This document shows, piece after piece, positions 7,863 through 16,561 of a stretch of DNA of 51,573 nucleotides. Source of the DNA: Undivivens sp041652635 (lineage in GTDB: Bacteria > Omnitrophota > Gorgyraeia > Gygaellales > Profunditerraquicolaceae); the NCBI GenBank assembly GCA_041652635.1, contig JBAZGW010000003.1:1-51573 (forward strand). The letters run 5' to 3'. The notes under the pieces are model-generated. The model saw only the letters and a program-made list of their open reading frames with translations. It did not search any database and had not been told where the DNA came from. Both the position numbers and the translations under genes were made by a program. How positions within the stretch are numbered: position 1 is the first letter of the stretch; each line of letters starts with the position of its first letter.

Positions 7863-9433
7863 TTCCGGCCATAATCGCTAAAGTAAAGATCCTGCCGGCC
7901 TGGATCGATGCAGGGATGGAAAGGCTTAAGCTGGAATATAAGCATATTTTTGAGCTGATGTTTTGTTTTCCGCGTTTGACCATTGTTTTATCCGGCCTGG
8001 CGCTGCTCGGATCGTTCTTGCTGATGCCTTTCGTGGAAAACGACTTCGCTCCAAAATCCGACGAGGACAAAATTGTTATTAATTTTTCGCTGCCACAGGG
8101 TTCGACCATTGAACGCACCGAAGCGGCGGCAAAACAGGTTGAGGGCTTCCTGGAAACAATCCCGGAGAAAAAAGCGTATTTGACCAATATCGGAGATAAC
8201 GGGGTGGAGAACGTCAAGATCACCCTTGATCTGGTACCCTCGACGCAGCGTAAACGCAGCGACCTGAAGATCATCGATACACTGCTGAAGTTCCTTGCCG
8301 GGATCCCGGATGTGGAAGCCAGCTGTATGCGCCAGGGGATGAGTTCGATGAGCGACGGCGACGTAGCCATAGATCTGTACGGAACGGATTACGGCGTTAT
8401 GGCGGATATCGCCGGACAGATGAAAAAGGCGATGTTTAAAAGCGGGAACTTCCAGAGTATCATCCTCTCGTATAAATCGCCTAAGCAAGAGATGAGTTTG
8501 AAGCCCAGCGAAGAAAAACTCAATGAATTCGGCTTGAACGCCGCCGGCGTGGGCGCGGTGATGCGTTATTCTATCTACGGGGAGGATTCCAATGTTTATA
8601 AGGAGAAAGGCGAGGAGTATAAGGTCAACGTGGAGCTCGATGACCGCTACGCCCGCAATTTCGACGATATCAAGGAGATATCCATTCTTTCGCGCAAAGG
8701 CCTGATCCCGATCAATGAACTGGGAGAGTTGAAAATCGATAAGGCCATTCCCACGATCTGGCGCAGGGACAGACAGCGGATCATCCGGCTTGACGGTTAT
8801 CTGGGCAAGAGTTCGCTGGGTATTGTGAGCGGGAATCTGGACAAGAAGTTCAAAACTATCAAATTCCCCGCCGGGTACAGCTACAAATACTCCGGCAATT
8901 CCGAGTATATGAACGAGTCGAATACCGAATTGGGCAAGGCCGGACTTCTCGCGGTGATTTTAACATTTATGTTATTGTGCGCGATAATGAATTCCCTGAT
9001 CGCCTATCCTTTTGCGGTCATGGTCACAGTGCTGACTTCCGTTGTCGGGATGATCCTGGGGTTGTTCTTTCTGAATCAGAGCATCAATATCGCCTCGATG
9101 ATGGGCATGGTAATGCTTGTGGGTATGGTGGTGAATAACGCGGTCCTGCTTTTGGACCAGACTTTGGTGAAGATGAAGGAAGGATTGGCGGTCAAGGACG
9201 CGCTGTGGCAGGGGGCTTCGGATAAATTCCGGGCGATCATTATGACCTCGCTTTCCATCATCCTGGGCGTGGTGCCGCAAATGTGGAGTTTGAGCACTAT
9301 TAAGCAGTCCATGGGCGCGGTGATGATCGGCGGGATGCTGGCATCGATCGTCTTTACTTTTGTCCTGGTGCCGGTCGTATTCTGGTATCTGGAACCTTTT
9401 GAGAGGAAATTGTTTAAAAGCGGAACGGCATGA
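7802..9433 (+). CDS. RND efflux permease, C-terminal part (frameshifted)
   Basis: Second half of the permease begun at 6363. It opens with MLCAAMLKP, the family sequence that follows TM6, and contains the second porter domain and TM7-TM12, including MMGMVMLVGMVVNNAVLLLD in TM10. The TM10 lysine of AcrB is Asn here, as in many HAE1 relatives. The ATG at 7802 is probably not a true start: it has no ribosome binding site and lies inside the first half. If the frameshift is a sequencing or assembly error the real gene is 6363-9433. If it is genuine, the pump is a pseudogene or is made by recoding. The stop overlaps the next start (ATGA, 9430). Confidence 0.75.
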   Translation: MLCAAMLKPAGDKKPAGSGVIPAIIAKVKILPAWIDAGMERLKLEYKHIFELMFCFPRLTIVLSGLALLGSFLLMPFVENDFAPKSDEDKIVINFSLPQGSTIERTEAAAKQVEGFLETIPEKKAYLTNIGDNGVENVKITLDLVPSTQRKRSDLKIIDTLLKFLAGIPDVEASCMRQGMSSMSDGDVAIDLYGTDYGVMADIAGQMKKAMFKSGNFQSIILSYKSPKQEMSLKPSEEKLNEFGLNAAGVGAVMRYSIYGEDSNVYKEKGEEYKVNVELDDRYARNFDDIKEISILSRKGLIPINELGELKIDKAIPTIWRRDRQRIIRLDGYLGKSSLGIVSGNLDKKFKTIKFPAGYSYKYSGNSEYMNESNTELGKAGLLAVILTFMLLCAIMNSLIAYPFAVMVTVLTSVVGMILGLFFLNQSINIASMMGMVMLVGMVVNNAVLLLDQTLVKMKEGLAVKDALWQGASDKFRAIIMTSLSIILGVVPQMWSLSTIKQSMGAVMIGGMLASIVFTFVLVPVVFWYLEPFERKLFKSGTA

Positions 9434-9996
9434 GGGACTGGGAATCGTTATTCTCGATGATCGGGTTATTCAAGGCGAACGAAGCCCTGCTTTATCACGG
9501 CAGGCGCGTTGCCGGATTTGCCTGCGCTATAGCTGAAAGAATGGGATACTGCCGGGAAGGTATCGAATGCATCGGCTTGGCCGCGTTCCTGCACGATATA
9601 GGAAAAACCGAATTGCCAGCCGTTATTCTTAATAAGCCGTCCATTTTGGATAAGAAAGAAATGTCCGTTGTAAGAAGACATCCTCAATACGGCTACGGAT
9701 TGTTGCAGGATATAAGATCCGGATCCGTTATTGCCGATGTCGCTCTACAGCATCATGAGAGAATGGACGGTTCCGGTTACCCTTTGGGCGTGAAGGGAAA
9801 AGATATTCATCCTGTCGCCAGGATAATCGCGGTCGCCGATGTAGTGGAGGCGATGGTTACTGCCCAGGTGTACAGGCCGGCTTTGACCTTCAAGGACGCT
9901 GTCAGGGAGATCAGCGGTAAAAGCGGCTTATTATACGATCCTCAGGTGGCCGAGATAAGCCTGGAACTTATCGAAAAGAACGAAACTCACCTTTAA
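9430..9996 (+). CDS. HD-GYP domain protein (probable c-di-GMP phosphodiesterase)
   Basis: A 188-aa stand-alone HD-GYP domain. Metal-ligand motifs are present: His of YHGRRV, HDIGK (about residues 55-59), then HHERMDGSGYPLG with the GYP signature. Enzymes of this family hydrolyse cyclic di-GMP, usually under control of an attached receiver or PAS domain; none is attached here. It starts at an ATGA overlap with the RND permease, so it is co-translated with the efflux operon. That pairing suggests second-messenger control tied to efflux, which is inference. Confidence 0.85.
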   Translation: MRDWESLFSMIGLFKANEALLYHGRRVAGFACAIAERMGYCREGIECIGLAAFLHDIGKTELPAVILNKPSILDKKEMSVVRRHPQYGYGLLQDIRSGSVIADVALQHHERMDGSGYPLGVKGKDIHPVARIIAVADVVEAMVTAQVYRPALTFKDAVREISGKSGLLYDPQVAEISLELIEKNETHL

Positions 9997-10043
9997 GATT
10001 GTTTGTTCCGGGGAAAGGCTTTCGAGGGGATGTCCTGCGCAAT

Positions 10044-10129
10044 TGGTGCTGGAGGTGGGAGTTGAACCCACACGGACGTTAGCCCATCGGTTTTTGAGAC
10101 CGACGTGTATGCCATTCCACCACTCCAGC
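10044..10129 (-). tRNA. tRNA-Leu (anticodon CAA)
   Basis: 86 nt on the minus strand. The acceptor stem GCTGGAG pairs with CTCCAGC, the discriminator is A and CCA is encoded. The anticodon stem TCGGT/ACCGA encloses the loop CTCAAAA, giving CAA, which reads UUG. A long variable arm and GGTTCAACTCCC in the T arm fit a class II leucine tRNA. It runs convergent to the HD-GYP gene. Confidence 0.93.
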
Positions 10130-10137
10130 GCAAATTC

Positions 10138-10165
10138 GTATAATGAAGCTCTACTACATTGTAAA
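10138..10165 (-). promoter_or_regulatory. Promoter of tRNA-Leu
   Basis: Read on the minus strand, TTTACA (10165-10160) and TTATAC (10143-10138) are separated by 16 bases and end 9 bases before the tRNA 5' end. This spacing fits a direct sigma-70 promoter for the tRNA. Confidence 0.55.
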
Positions 10166-10237
10166 ACAAGTTTTTAATACTTGAGAATCGAAAGCAGAAA
10201 GTTGACCCCTGCACTACCAAAATTTTTGAAGAAGGAA

Positions 10238-10289
10238 GCGGCCAAATCTTATCCGCGTCAGCCGTAGACTGACGCGGTTTTCCGGCCGC
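10238..10289 (+). terminator. Nested GC-rich hairpin with short T run
   Basis: CCGCGTCAG (10253-10261) and CTGACGCGG (10269-10277) form a perfect 9-bp stem followed by TTTT. An outer pair GCGGCC (10238-10243) and GGCCGC (10284-10289) brackets it. It separates the two divergent tRNA promoters. No gene ends just upstream on the plus strand, so its role as a terminator is uncertain. Confidence 0.4.
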
Positions 10290-10320
10290 GCATTTATAAA
10301 TATACTATCGAAAATCCCAT

Positions 10321-10349
10321 TTGTCAATTTCATAAAGTTAGTGTATAAT
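10321..10349 (+). promoter_or_regulatory. Promoter of tRNA-Ala and possibly ilvB
   Basis: TTGTCA (10321-10326), a 17-base spacer, then TATAAT (10344-10349). The tRNA-Ala gene starts about 54 bases downstream of the -10 box. Confidence 0.8.
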
Positions 10350-10402
10350 TATTTCTCCTGCCTATAGTGCTGATAAGGCAGTAAATTATCGGGTATATTT
10401 AT

Positions 10403-10478
10403 GGGGCTGTAGCTCAGCTGGGAGAGCACTTGCATGGCATGCAAGGGGTCAGGAGTTCGATCCTCCTCAGCTCCACCA
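10403..10478 (+). tRNA. tRNA-Ala (anticodon GGC)
   Basis: 76 nt with encoded CCA. The acceptor GGGGCTG pairs with CAGCTCC. The anticodon stem CTTGC/GCAAG holds the loop ATGGCAT, giving GGC. The D arm (AGCTCAGCTGGGAGAGC) and T arm (AGGAGTTCGATCCTCCT) are canonical. Six T follow the CCA directly. Confidence 0.95.
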
Positions 10479-10491
10479 TTTTTTACTCTGC

Positions 10492-10579
10492 GGCGCTGCG
10501 GCAAGGCGGCGGGACATATGGTTCCCGTTTGCTTTTCAACAGCGCCCTGTTTATTTAAAGGCCGGCCCAAGAGGCCGGC
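10492..10579 (+). promoter_or_regulatory. Structured leader upstream of ilvB
   Basis: Three inverted repeats lie between tRNA-Ala and ilvB: GGCGCTG (10492-10498) with CAGCGCC (10540-10546), an inner CGGGA (10510-10514) with TCCCG (10523-10527), and GCCGGCC (10561-10567) with GGCCGGC (10573-10579). The last hairpin sits just before the AGAAGGA ribosome binding site. It could affect translation or be an attenuator. No T run and no branched-chain amino acid leader peptide was found. Confidence 0.35.
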
Positions 10580-10596
10580 AGAGAAGAAGGAATGTT

Positions 10597-12309
10597 ATGA
10601 AACAGTATCCGGCATCAAGAAAAGCTCAATCCGTTATCGCAAGGAGCGGGGCGCAGATGCTTATAGAGAGCCTTGAAAAAGAAGGGGTAAAGGTAATCTT
10701 CGGCTATCCGGGTGCCGCGGTCCTGCCTTTGTTCGACCTTATTTATGACGGAAAGATACGTTTTATCCTTACCAGGCACGAACAAGGCGCGGCGCACGCC
10801 GCGGACGGTTATGCCAGGGCAAGCGGGAAGACCGGGGTCTGCCTGGCTACTTCCGGCCCCGGGGCCGTCAATCTGGTGACCGGCCTGGCCACTGCCTATA
10901 TGGATTCCGTGCCGCTGGTGGCGATCACAGGGCAGGTGAAGACCTCTCTTATCGGCAACGACGCTTTTCAGGAAGCGGATGTTACCGGCATAACGCGTTC
11001 CATCACAAAACATAATTATTTGGTTAAAGACGCGAGTGAGATACCGGACGTGGTCAGGGAGGCTTTTCACCTGGCAGGCAGCGGCAGGCCCGGTCCGGTA
11101 TTGATCGATCTGCCGGTGGATATTCAGCAACAGATCGTTGAAGGTGTTATTCCGCCGGCGGCAGTCCCCAGGAGGGAAAAGCTGGATCTTTCCGGACATC
11201 GAGGACAGGTCAGGAAAGCGGCTGAATTGGTAGCCCGCGCGAAAAGGCCGATTATTATAGCCGGCGGCGGCGCGGTTATTTCCGGGGCCGGCCGTTTATT
11301 GTTCACCTTAGCGGAAAAGATCCGGTGTCCGGTGACCGTTACGCTGATGGGCATGGGCGTTTTTCCCGCAGGTCATGATTACTATCTGGGCATGCTCGGT
11401 ATGCACGGTACAGTGTACGCCAACCGGGCGGTCGGCGAATCCGATCTGATCATCGCCGTGGGGGTGCGTTTTGACGACAGGGTTACCGGACGGACGGACG
11501 CCTTCGCGCGCGCGGCGAAAATAATACAGATAGACATCGATCCGTCTTCTATCGGCAAAAGTATCCGTGCCGATCTGTCGATAACCGCGGACGCCTCCAG
11601 GGCTCTGGAACGATTACTGGAGGAGATCAAGATCCTGCCGGATACCGGCAGCTGGCTGCGCAGGATCGGGCAGTTGAAGAAAGAATACCCGCTGTGTTAT
11701 GAAAAGCAAAAAGGCTTGATAAAACCGCAGGCCGTCATAGAGCAGATCTACGCGGCCACCGGCGGTAAAGCGATAATCGTCACCGACGTCGGCCAGAACC
11801 AGATGTGGACCGCGCAGTGGTACGCGTTTGAGCGTCCCCGCCGTTTGATCACCTCCGGAGGATTGGGGACGATGGGGTTCGGGCTTCCGGCTGCAATGGG
11901 CGCGAAGATAGCCTCTCCGCGGGATACGGTGTTCCTTATTTCCGGGGACGGGTCGATACAGATGAATTCCCGGGAATTGGCTACCTGCGTCGTCGAAGGC
12001 ATAAATATCAAAGTGGCGATCCTGAATAACGGCTGTTTGGGCATGGTCCGTCAGTGGCAGGAGTTATTCTACAAGCGGCGTTACAGCCAGTCGTTGCTGA
12101 CCTCCCCCGATTTTGTGCTTTTGGCGAAAAGCTACGGCTTGAACGGCGCGCTGGTGCGCGAGAACAAGGGCGTGCGTCCGGCAATAGAGAAGGCCTTGCG
12201 TTCGGAGAAGACTTTCCTTATCGATTTTCGCGTTGCTGCGCAAGAGAATGTTCTGCCGATGGTCCCTGCCGGAGAAGCGATCGACCGTATGATCGGCGGG
12301 ATGGCTTGA
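10597..12309 (+). CDS. ilvB: Acetolactate synthase, large (catalytic) subunit
   Basis: A 570-aa ThDP enzyme of normal length that condenses pyruvate with pyruvate or 2-oxobutyrate in the first shared step of valine, leucine and isoleucine synthesis. The catalytic Glu62 lies in RHEQGAAHAADGYAR. The ThDP/Mg motif runs from GDGSIQMN to LNNGCLGMV, and MGFGLPAAMGAK is typical of the family. The ATG at 10597 has AGAAGGA upstream. No ilvN small subunit or ilvC follows; the next 298 bases are repeat sequence and then nfo. The regulatory subunit, if any, is elsewhere. Confidence 0.93.
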   Translation: MKQYPASRKAQSVIARSGAQMLIESLEKEGVKVIFGYPGAAVLPLFDLIYDGKIRFILTRHEQGAAHAADGYARASGKTGVCLATSGPGAVNLVTGLATAYMDSVPLVAITGQVKTSLIGNDAFQEADVTGITRSITKHNYLVKDASEIPDVVREAFHLAGSGRPGPVLIDLPVDIQQQIVEGVIPPAAVPRREKLDLSGHRGQVRKAAELVARAKRPIIIAGGGAVISGAGRLLFTLAEKIRCPVTVTLMGMGVFPAGHDYYLGMLGMHGTVYANRAVGESDLIIAVGVRFDDRVTGRTDAFARAAKIIQIDIDPSSIGKSIRADLSITADASRALERLLEEIKILPDTGSWLRRIGQLKKEYPLCYEKQKGLIKPQAVIEQIYAATGGKAIIVTDVGQNQMWTAQWYAFERPRRLITSGGLGTMGFGLPAAMGAKIASPRDTVFLISGDGSIQMNSRELATCVVEGINIKVAILNNGCLGMVRQWQELFYKRRYSQSLLTSPDFVLLAKSYGLNGALVRENKGVRPAIEKALRSEKTFLIDFRVAAQENVLPMVPAGEAIDRMIGGMA

Positions 12310-12310
12310 T

Positions 12311-12494
12311 CGCAGCGCATAATTGCCGAATGCCGAGATAACGATCGTCTTTCGGTAAGGGGCACGATACCCTCTTTTGAGTCTCGCCAATCTTTAGTGG
12401 CGGACGTATCGTCAGTCGGCATTCGGCTACGGCTTTAAAACGTTAACGTGACCGAAGATCGATGCGGGCTTCGTTATCTTAACCGTTACCGAAG
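12311..12494 (+). repeat. Interspersed repeat family 2, longest copy
   Basis: This fills most of the space between ilvB and nfo. A perfect 12-bp inverted repeat, GCCGAATGCCGA (12325-12336) and TCGGCATTCGGC (12416-12427), encloses smaller hairpins such as CGCCA/TGGCG. The first 95 bases match 18022-18120 closely, and both ends match 36411-36503. It contains no credible gene. Confidence 0.7.
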
Positions 12495-12559
12495 TAAAAA
12501 ATCGTTTGTCGATCCGGGGACTGCCTCTTTTCTTCGCGCCTGGATAGTGATAGAATCAT

Positions 12560-12583
12560 TATAATGACCGGTTGTGCAACCGG
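12560..12583 (+). promoter_or_regulatory. -10 box and palindrome before nfo
   Basis: TATAAT (12560-12565) without a clear -35 box is followed at once by CCGGTTG-TG-CAACCGG (12568-12583), a 16-bp palindrome at the expected transcription start. It is a candidate operator or 5' hairpin for nfo. Confidence 0.45.
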
Positions 12584-12607
12584 AGTGATAGAGAGGATCG
12601 CGGATAG

Positions 12608-13453
12608 ATGCTTTTAGGCGCGCATATTTCGGCTGCCGGAGGGGTATCTTTAGTTCTGCCGAGAGCGGCTGAACTTGGCTGTAATACACTGCAGTTCTTC
12701 AGCCGTAATCCGCAGCGCTGGCGCGATAGGTCGTTGGATGTTTCGCAGGGATCCGGGTTCCGCGAGGCCAGGGAAGAAACCGGTATCAGCCCTGTTTTTA
12801 TCCATAGCCCTTATTTGATCAATCTGGCCTCTCCGGAGAAGGGCCTGTTTCTGGCTTCGGTTGACGCTGTTGTGGAAGATATCCAGGACGCTTTTCTGCT
12901 GGGAGCCGACCATATCGTTATTCATATGGGCAGCCATAAGGAAAGCGGCGAGGACGCCGGCTTGTCGCGCCTGGCCGCGGCCTTAAATACGATCATAAAG
13001 AGGACGGGAGATTGTCCCGTAGGGATATTACTGGAGAATTCATCAGGCTCAGGCAACTGCCTGGGATACGAATTCGCGCATCTGCGCCGGGTCCTGTATT
13101 CTCTGGAAGGCCCTGACCGGGTCGGCGTATGCCTGGATACCGCGCATGCTTTTGCCGCGGGCTACGATATCTCTTCCGCAGGCGGGCTGGGCCGCCTTAT
13201 TAAGGAAATAGACGGGAAGGTCGGTTTAAAAAGACTTAAATTAATACATCTTAACGACAGTAAGAGCGCCTGCGGTTCGCGCGTGGACGCGCATGAACAT
13301 ATAGGTAGAGGCCGGATAGGCATGGCGGGAATAGGCCGGATCATCAACCATCCCGCGTTAAGCGGATCACCTTTTATTTTAGAAACGCCCAAAGATAGCC
13401 CGAAAGCGGATACGCTTAATCTGAACACAGTGAGGAAATTACGCAGGCGTTAA
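12608..13453 (+). CDS. nfo: Endonuclease IV (AP endonuclease)
   Basis: 281 residues, the usual length of the family. Endonuclease IV cuts DNA 5' of abasic sites in base excision repair using three zinc ions. Family segments in order: LLGAHISAAGG at the start, NTLQFFSRNPQ, FIHSPYLINLAS, ILLENSSGSG, VCLDTAHAFAAGYD, LIHLNDSK, HEHIGRGRIG and FILETP near the end. The His, Glu and Asp residues that bind zinc are all present in these motifs. It is followed 31 bases later by leuS. Confidence 0.95.
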   Translation: MLLGAHISAAGGVSLVLPRAAELGCNTLQFFSRNPQRWRDRSLDVSQGSGFREAREETGISPVFIHSPYLINLASPEKGLFLASVDAVVEDIQDAFLLGADHIVIHMGSHKESGEDAGLSRLAAALNTIIKRTGDCPVGILLENSSGSGNCLGYEFAHLRRVLYSLEGPDRVGVCLDTAHAFAAGYDISSAGGLGRLIKEIDGKVGLKRLKLIHLNDSKSACGSRVDAHEHIGRGRIGMAGIGRIINHPALSGSPFILETPKDSPKADTLNLNTVRKLRRR

Positions 13454-13484
13454 GCCGCGTATCTAAAGAGGGAAGCGGGAGAAT

Positions 13485-15884
13485 ATGGAACAATATGATT
13501 TCCTGGAGATAGAAAAAAAGTGGCAGCGCGAATGGGAAGAGAATAATTCTTTCCGGGCGGAACGCGACTCGCGGCGGAAATTTTACTGTCTGGAGATGTT
13601 CCCGTATCCTTCGGGGAAGATACATATGGGGCACGTGCGTAATTATACCATCGGCGACGTCTACAGCCGTTATAAGACATTGTGCGGGTATAATGTTTTG
13701 CATCCGATGGGATTCGACGCTTTTGGTCAGCCCGCGGAGAACGCCGCGATAAAGAATAATACCAAACCCGGCACCTGGACTTATAAATGTATAGCTGAAA
13801 TGCGCTCCGAATTAAGAAAAATGGGTTTCGCGTACGACTGGCGGCGCGAAGTCGCCACCTGCGACAACGATTATTACCGCTGGAACCAATGGATCTTCCT
13901 GAAAATGCTGGAAAAGGGGCTGGCGTATAAGAAAGCCTCTCCGGTTAACTGGTGCCCTTCCTGCGCCACTACCTTGGCCAATGAAGAGGTCATAAACGGG
14001 GGATGCTGGCGCTGCCACAGCGCGGTGGAACAGCGGCAATTGGAACAATGGTATTTGAAGATCACCCGCTATCAGGAGCGCCTGCTGGAAGATATGGGAC
14101 AACTGGAGCATTGGCCGTCCAAGGTCAAGGCTATGCAGGAGAATTGGCTGGGCAGGAGCGAAGGGGTGGAGATTTATTTTAGCGAAGAAGAGAGCGGCAG
14201 GCGGATCACCGTTTTCACCACCAGGCCGGACACTATCTTCGGAGCGACTTATCTAGTGATGGCCCCGGAACATCCGCTGCTGCCGGAAATAATCAAAGGC
14301 CGCCCGGAAGAACTCAAGGTCAAGGAATTTATCTCCGGAGCCGCCGGACGCAGGAAGGCCGCTCTTTTGTCGGAACCGGGAAAAGAAGGCGTTTTTACCG
14401 GGGCATACGCGGTGAATCCGGTCAACGCGGAAGCGGTCCCGATCTGGACCGCCGATTACGTCTTGACCGGTTACGGAACCGGCGCGGTGATGGCCGTGCC
14501 TACCCATGACCAGCGCGATTTCCTTTTCGCGAAAGAGCACAGCCTGGCGATGCGGGCTGTGATCCGGCCCGTGAATATCTCTCCGCAGCCGGAGGAAAAT
14601 ATGGCCGAAGCGCACGAAGGGGAAGGCGTGCTGGTGAATTCCGGATGTTTCGACGGTCTGGCGAATGAAGAAGCCAAGAAGAAAATAGCCGTGTGGATGG
14701 AAAAAGAAGGCACGGGAAAGATCGTTACCTGTTGGAGACTGCGCGATTGGCTGATCTCCCGGCAGCGTTATTGGGGGACGCCGATCCCGGTAGTTTATTG
14801 CCAGGATTGCGGCATAGTGGCGGTGCCTTACGAACAACTTCCGGTAAAACTCCCGGCGGACGCCCCTTTTACCGGGGAAGGCGGCAGTCCGTTGGGCAAG
14901 GTGGAAGAATTCGTCAATACCTGCTGTCCTAACTGCGGCAAGAAGGCGCGGCGGGAAACCGATACCATGGCTACGTTCTTCGACTCCTCCTGGTATTTTT
15001 TGCGTTATTGCTCTCCTAAAGAAGAAGCATTCCCTTTTGACAGAGAAGAAGCCGCTTACTGGATGCCGGTTGATCAGTATATCGGCGGCATAGAGCACGC
15101 CATCCTGCATTTACTTTATTCCAGGTTTTTCACCAAGTTTTTCAATGATCTGGGGATGCTGGAATTGAAAGAGCCGTTCAGCTGCCTGTTGACCCAGGGG
15201 ATGGTGCTTAAGGACGGGGAAGTAATGTCCAAGTCTAAAGGTAATATCGTCGACCCCGATTCCATCATCAGGAAATACGGCGCGGACACTTTGCGGTTGT
15301 TTATTCTTTTTGCGGCGCCCCCGGAGACCGAATTGGAATGGGATGACCGCGGCCTGGAAGGAGCGCACCGTTTTTTGAACAGGGTCTGGCGGATCAAGGA
15401 TAATCTTGTGCCGGCCGCTTCCGCCGATCTTCTGCGGGCGATGCACCGCATGATAAAGAAAGTCACGGAAGAGGTGGAAAGTTTTAAATTCAATACCGCC
15501 ATCGCGGCGGCCATGGAATTCGTCAACGCCGTCTATCAATCGGGCGCCGATAAAGAGGTGTATTCCGTATTGCTGCGGCTGCTGGCCCCGTTTGTGCCGC
15601 ATTTCTGCGAACAACTCTGGCAGGAAATAGGCAATAAGGAAGGCATTTTTCTTTCCGATTGGCCGCGATACGAGCCGGAGATGCTGAAGGAATCTTCTTT
15701 GACGATCGTCGTGCAGGTGAACAGCAAAGTGCGTTCTAAGCTGCGGGTTCCCGCGGATATAACCGAGGCCGAGTTAAAGCGCCTTGCGCAGGCCGACGAA
15801 CACCTGGAACCCTGGCTGGCGGGAAAGACGGTAAAGAAGGTGGTTATTGTCCCCGGCAAATTGGTGAACATAGTCATTCAGTAA
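13485..15884 (+). CDS. leuS: Leucyl-tRNA synthetase
   Basis: A 799-aa class I synthetase that charges tRNA-Leu. The HIGH motif is HMGH in PSGKIHMGHVRNY (near residue 47) and the KMSKS motif is MSKSKGN. The editing (CP1) domain shows TTRPDTIFGATYLVMAPEH. Two CxxC pairs (WCPSCA with CWRC, and CCPNCG) look like zinc sites. The ATG at 13485 follows GGGAG at a suitable distance. In many diderms leuS is followed by lptE and holA; here those genes lie 6.7 kb downstream, with comEA, comEC and an accessory block in between. Confidence 0.96.
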   Translation: MEQYDFLEIEKKWQREWEENNSFRAERDSRRKFYCLEMFPYPSGKIHMGHVRNYTIGDVYSRYKTLCGYNVLHPMGFDAFGQPAENAAIKNNTKPGTWTYKCIAEMRSELRKMGFAYDWRREVATCDNDYYRWNQWIFLKMLEKGLAYKKASPVNWCPSCATTLANEEVINGGCWRCHSAVEQRQLEQWYLKITRYQERLLEDMGQLEHWPSKVKAMQENWLGRSEGVEIYFSEEESGRRITVFTTRPDTIFGATYLVMAPEHPLLPEIIKGRPEELKVKEFISGAAGRRKAALLSEPGKEGVFTGAYAVNPVNAEAVPIWTADYVLTGYGTGAVMAVPTHDQRDFLFAKEHSLAMRAVIRPVNISPQPEENMAEAHEGEGVLVNSGCFDGLANEEAKKKIAVWMEKEGTGKIVTCWRLRDWLISRQRYWGTPIPVVYCQDCGIVAVPYEQLPVKLPADAPFTGEGGSPLGKVEEFVNTCCPNCGKKARRETDTMATFFDSSWYFLRYCSPKEEAFPFDREEAAYWMPVDQYIGGIEHAILHLLYSRFFTKFFNDLGMLELKEPFSCLLTQGMVLKDGEVMSKSKGNIVDPDSIIRKYGADTLRLFILFAAPPETELEWDDRGLEGAHRFLNRVWRIKDNLVPAASADLLRAMHRMIKKVTEEVESFKFNTAIAAAMEFVNAVYQSGADKEVYSVLLRLLAPFVPHFCEQLWQEIGNKEGIFLSDWPRYEPEMLKESSLTIVVQVNSKVRSKLRVPADITEAELKRLAQADEHLEPWLAGKTVKKVVIVPGKLVNIVIQ

Positions 15885-15943
15885 GAATCGGGCGATCCCG
15901 CGGTTAAAGCGTTATCTTTCCAGGCAGTAATTCCGCTATTCAG

Positions 15944-16145
15944 TAATTAAGCTTCCCGGGCTAATCCTTCGAAGGGTTCTCTCCGCCACTTAAGCGAAAT
16001 TCTCCCGAAGCAGCCACTTTTTTTGTGCAGCGATATCTTCCCGTTCACCCTGCGCATTCATCTTCGCAAGAGCGAATACTTAGACTTCCGATTGGTCAGG
16101 GTACAACCAGGCTTAAACCTGGGGTTTTCTGCGTAGGAGAATAAA
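15944..16145 (-). repeat. Interspersed repeat family 1, copy A (inverted)
   Basis: On the minus strand it begins TTTATTCTCCTACGCAGAAA and ends near AAGCTTAATTA. It shares long blocks with copy C (39320-39470): GATGAATGCGCAGGGTGAAC, TGGCTGCTTCGGG, TTTCGCTTAAGTGGCGG and CCTTCGAAGGATTAGCC. An extra block of about 50 bases (roughly 16067-16117), including CCAGG-cttaaa-CCTGG, is unique to this copy. It lies between leuS and its terminator. Confidence 0.8.
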
Positions 16146-16184
16146 ACGGCTGTTTCTTCCGTTCAGAAGAGCAGCCGTTTTTTT
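16143..16184 (+). terminator. Rho-independent terminator downstream of leuS
   Basis: AAAACGGCTG (16143-16152) pairs with CAGCCGTTTT (16172-16181), with an inner CTTC/GAAG pairing, and is followed by a run of seven T (16178-16184). It is 260 bases past the leuS stop because repeat copy A lies between. Because both arms end in A or T runs it may also work on the minus strand. Confidence 0.85.
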
Positions 16185-16219
16185 GTGTTAGAAAAACGCC
16201 TTATTATACGTCTATTAAT

Positions 16220-16561
16220 ATGATGCTTTATTTTACTCCGGAAGAGAAGCGCGCCCTGATTTTTCTTTGCTGTGTGCTCCTGGCCGGTTCCGCAGCGGAA
16301 GCGGCCAGGAAGCATTTCCGCCGCAGCCGGCCGGTGCCGGGCGTTTATTACCGCCTGGGCAGGCTGGATCTGAACCTGGTAGACAGGAAGGAGCTGTGTT
16401 CTTTGCCAGGCATAGGAGATAAACTGGCGGAGCGTATCTGCGCGCTGCGCGCAGAACGCGGCAGGTTCGGCAGTATTGAAGAGTTAAGGGAAGTCGAAGG
16501 TATAGGCGAAGCCAAGTTCAAGCGGGTAAAAGAATTTTTCTATCTGAAAGGGCGGGATTGA
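16220..16561 (+). CDS. comEA: ComEA-like helix-hairpin-helix DNA-binding protein
   Basis: 113 residues. An N-terminal hydrophobic segment (about residues 13-27) anchors it, followed by a ComEA-type double helix-hairpin-helix: LDLNLVDRKELCSLPGIGDK and IEELREVEGIGEAKFKRV. In competence systems ComEA binds incoming DNA at the cytoplasmic membrane and hands it to ComEC. Here it directly precedes comEC with overlapping stop and start, which supports that role. The pilus genes elsewhere in the window could belong to the same uptake system. Confidence 0.85.
   Translation: MMLYFTPEEKRALIFLCCVLLAGSAAEAARKHFRRSRPVPGVYYRLGRLDLNLVDRKELCSLPGIGDKLAERICALRAERGRFGSIEELREVEGIGEAKFKRVKEFFYLKGRD

Noticed and set aside
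14253..15110. Long minus-strand frame within leuS
   Set aside because: Shadow frame of leuS with atypical composition.
15944..16145. Family 1 repeats as group IIC introns, which also insert after terminators
   Set aside because: The copies are under 200 bp, lack GUGYG-like 5' ends and domain V, and encode no reverse transcriptase. One copy is inside a gene without a terminator.
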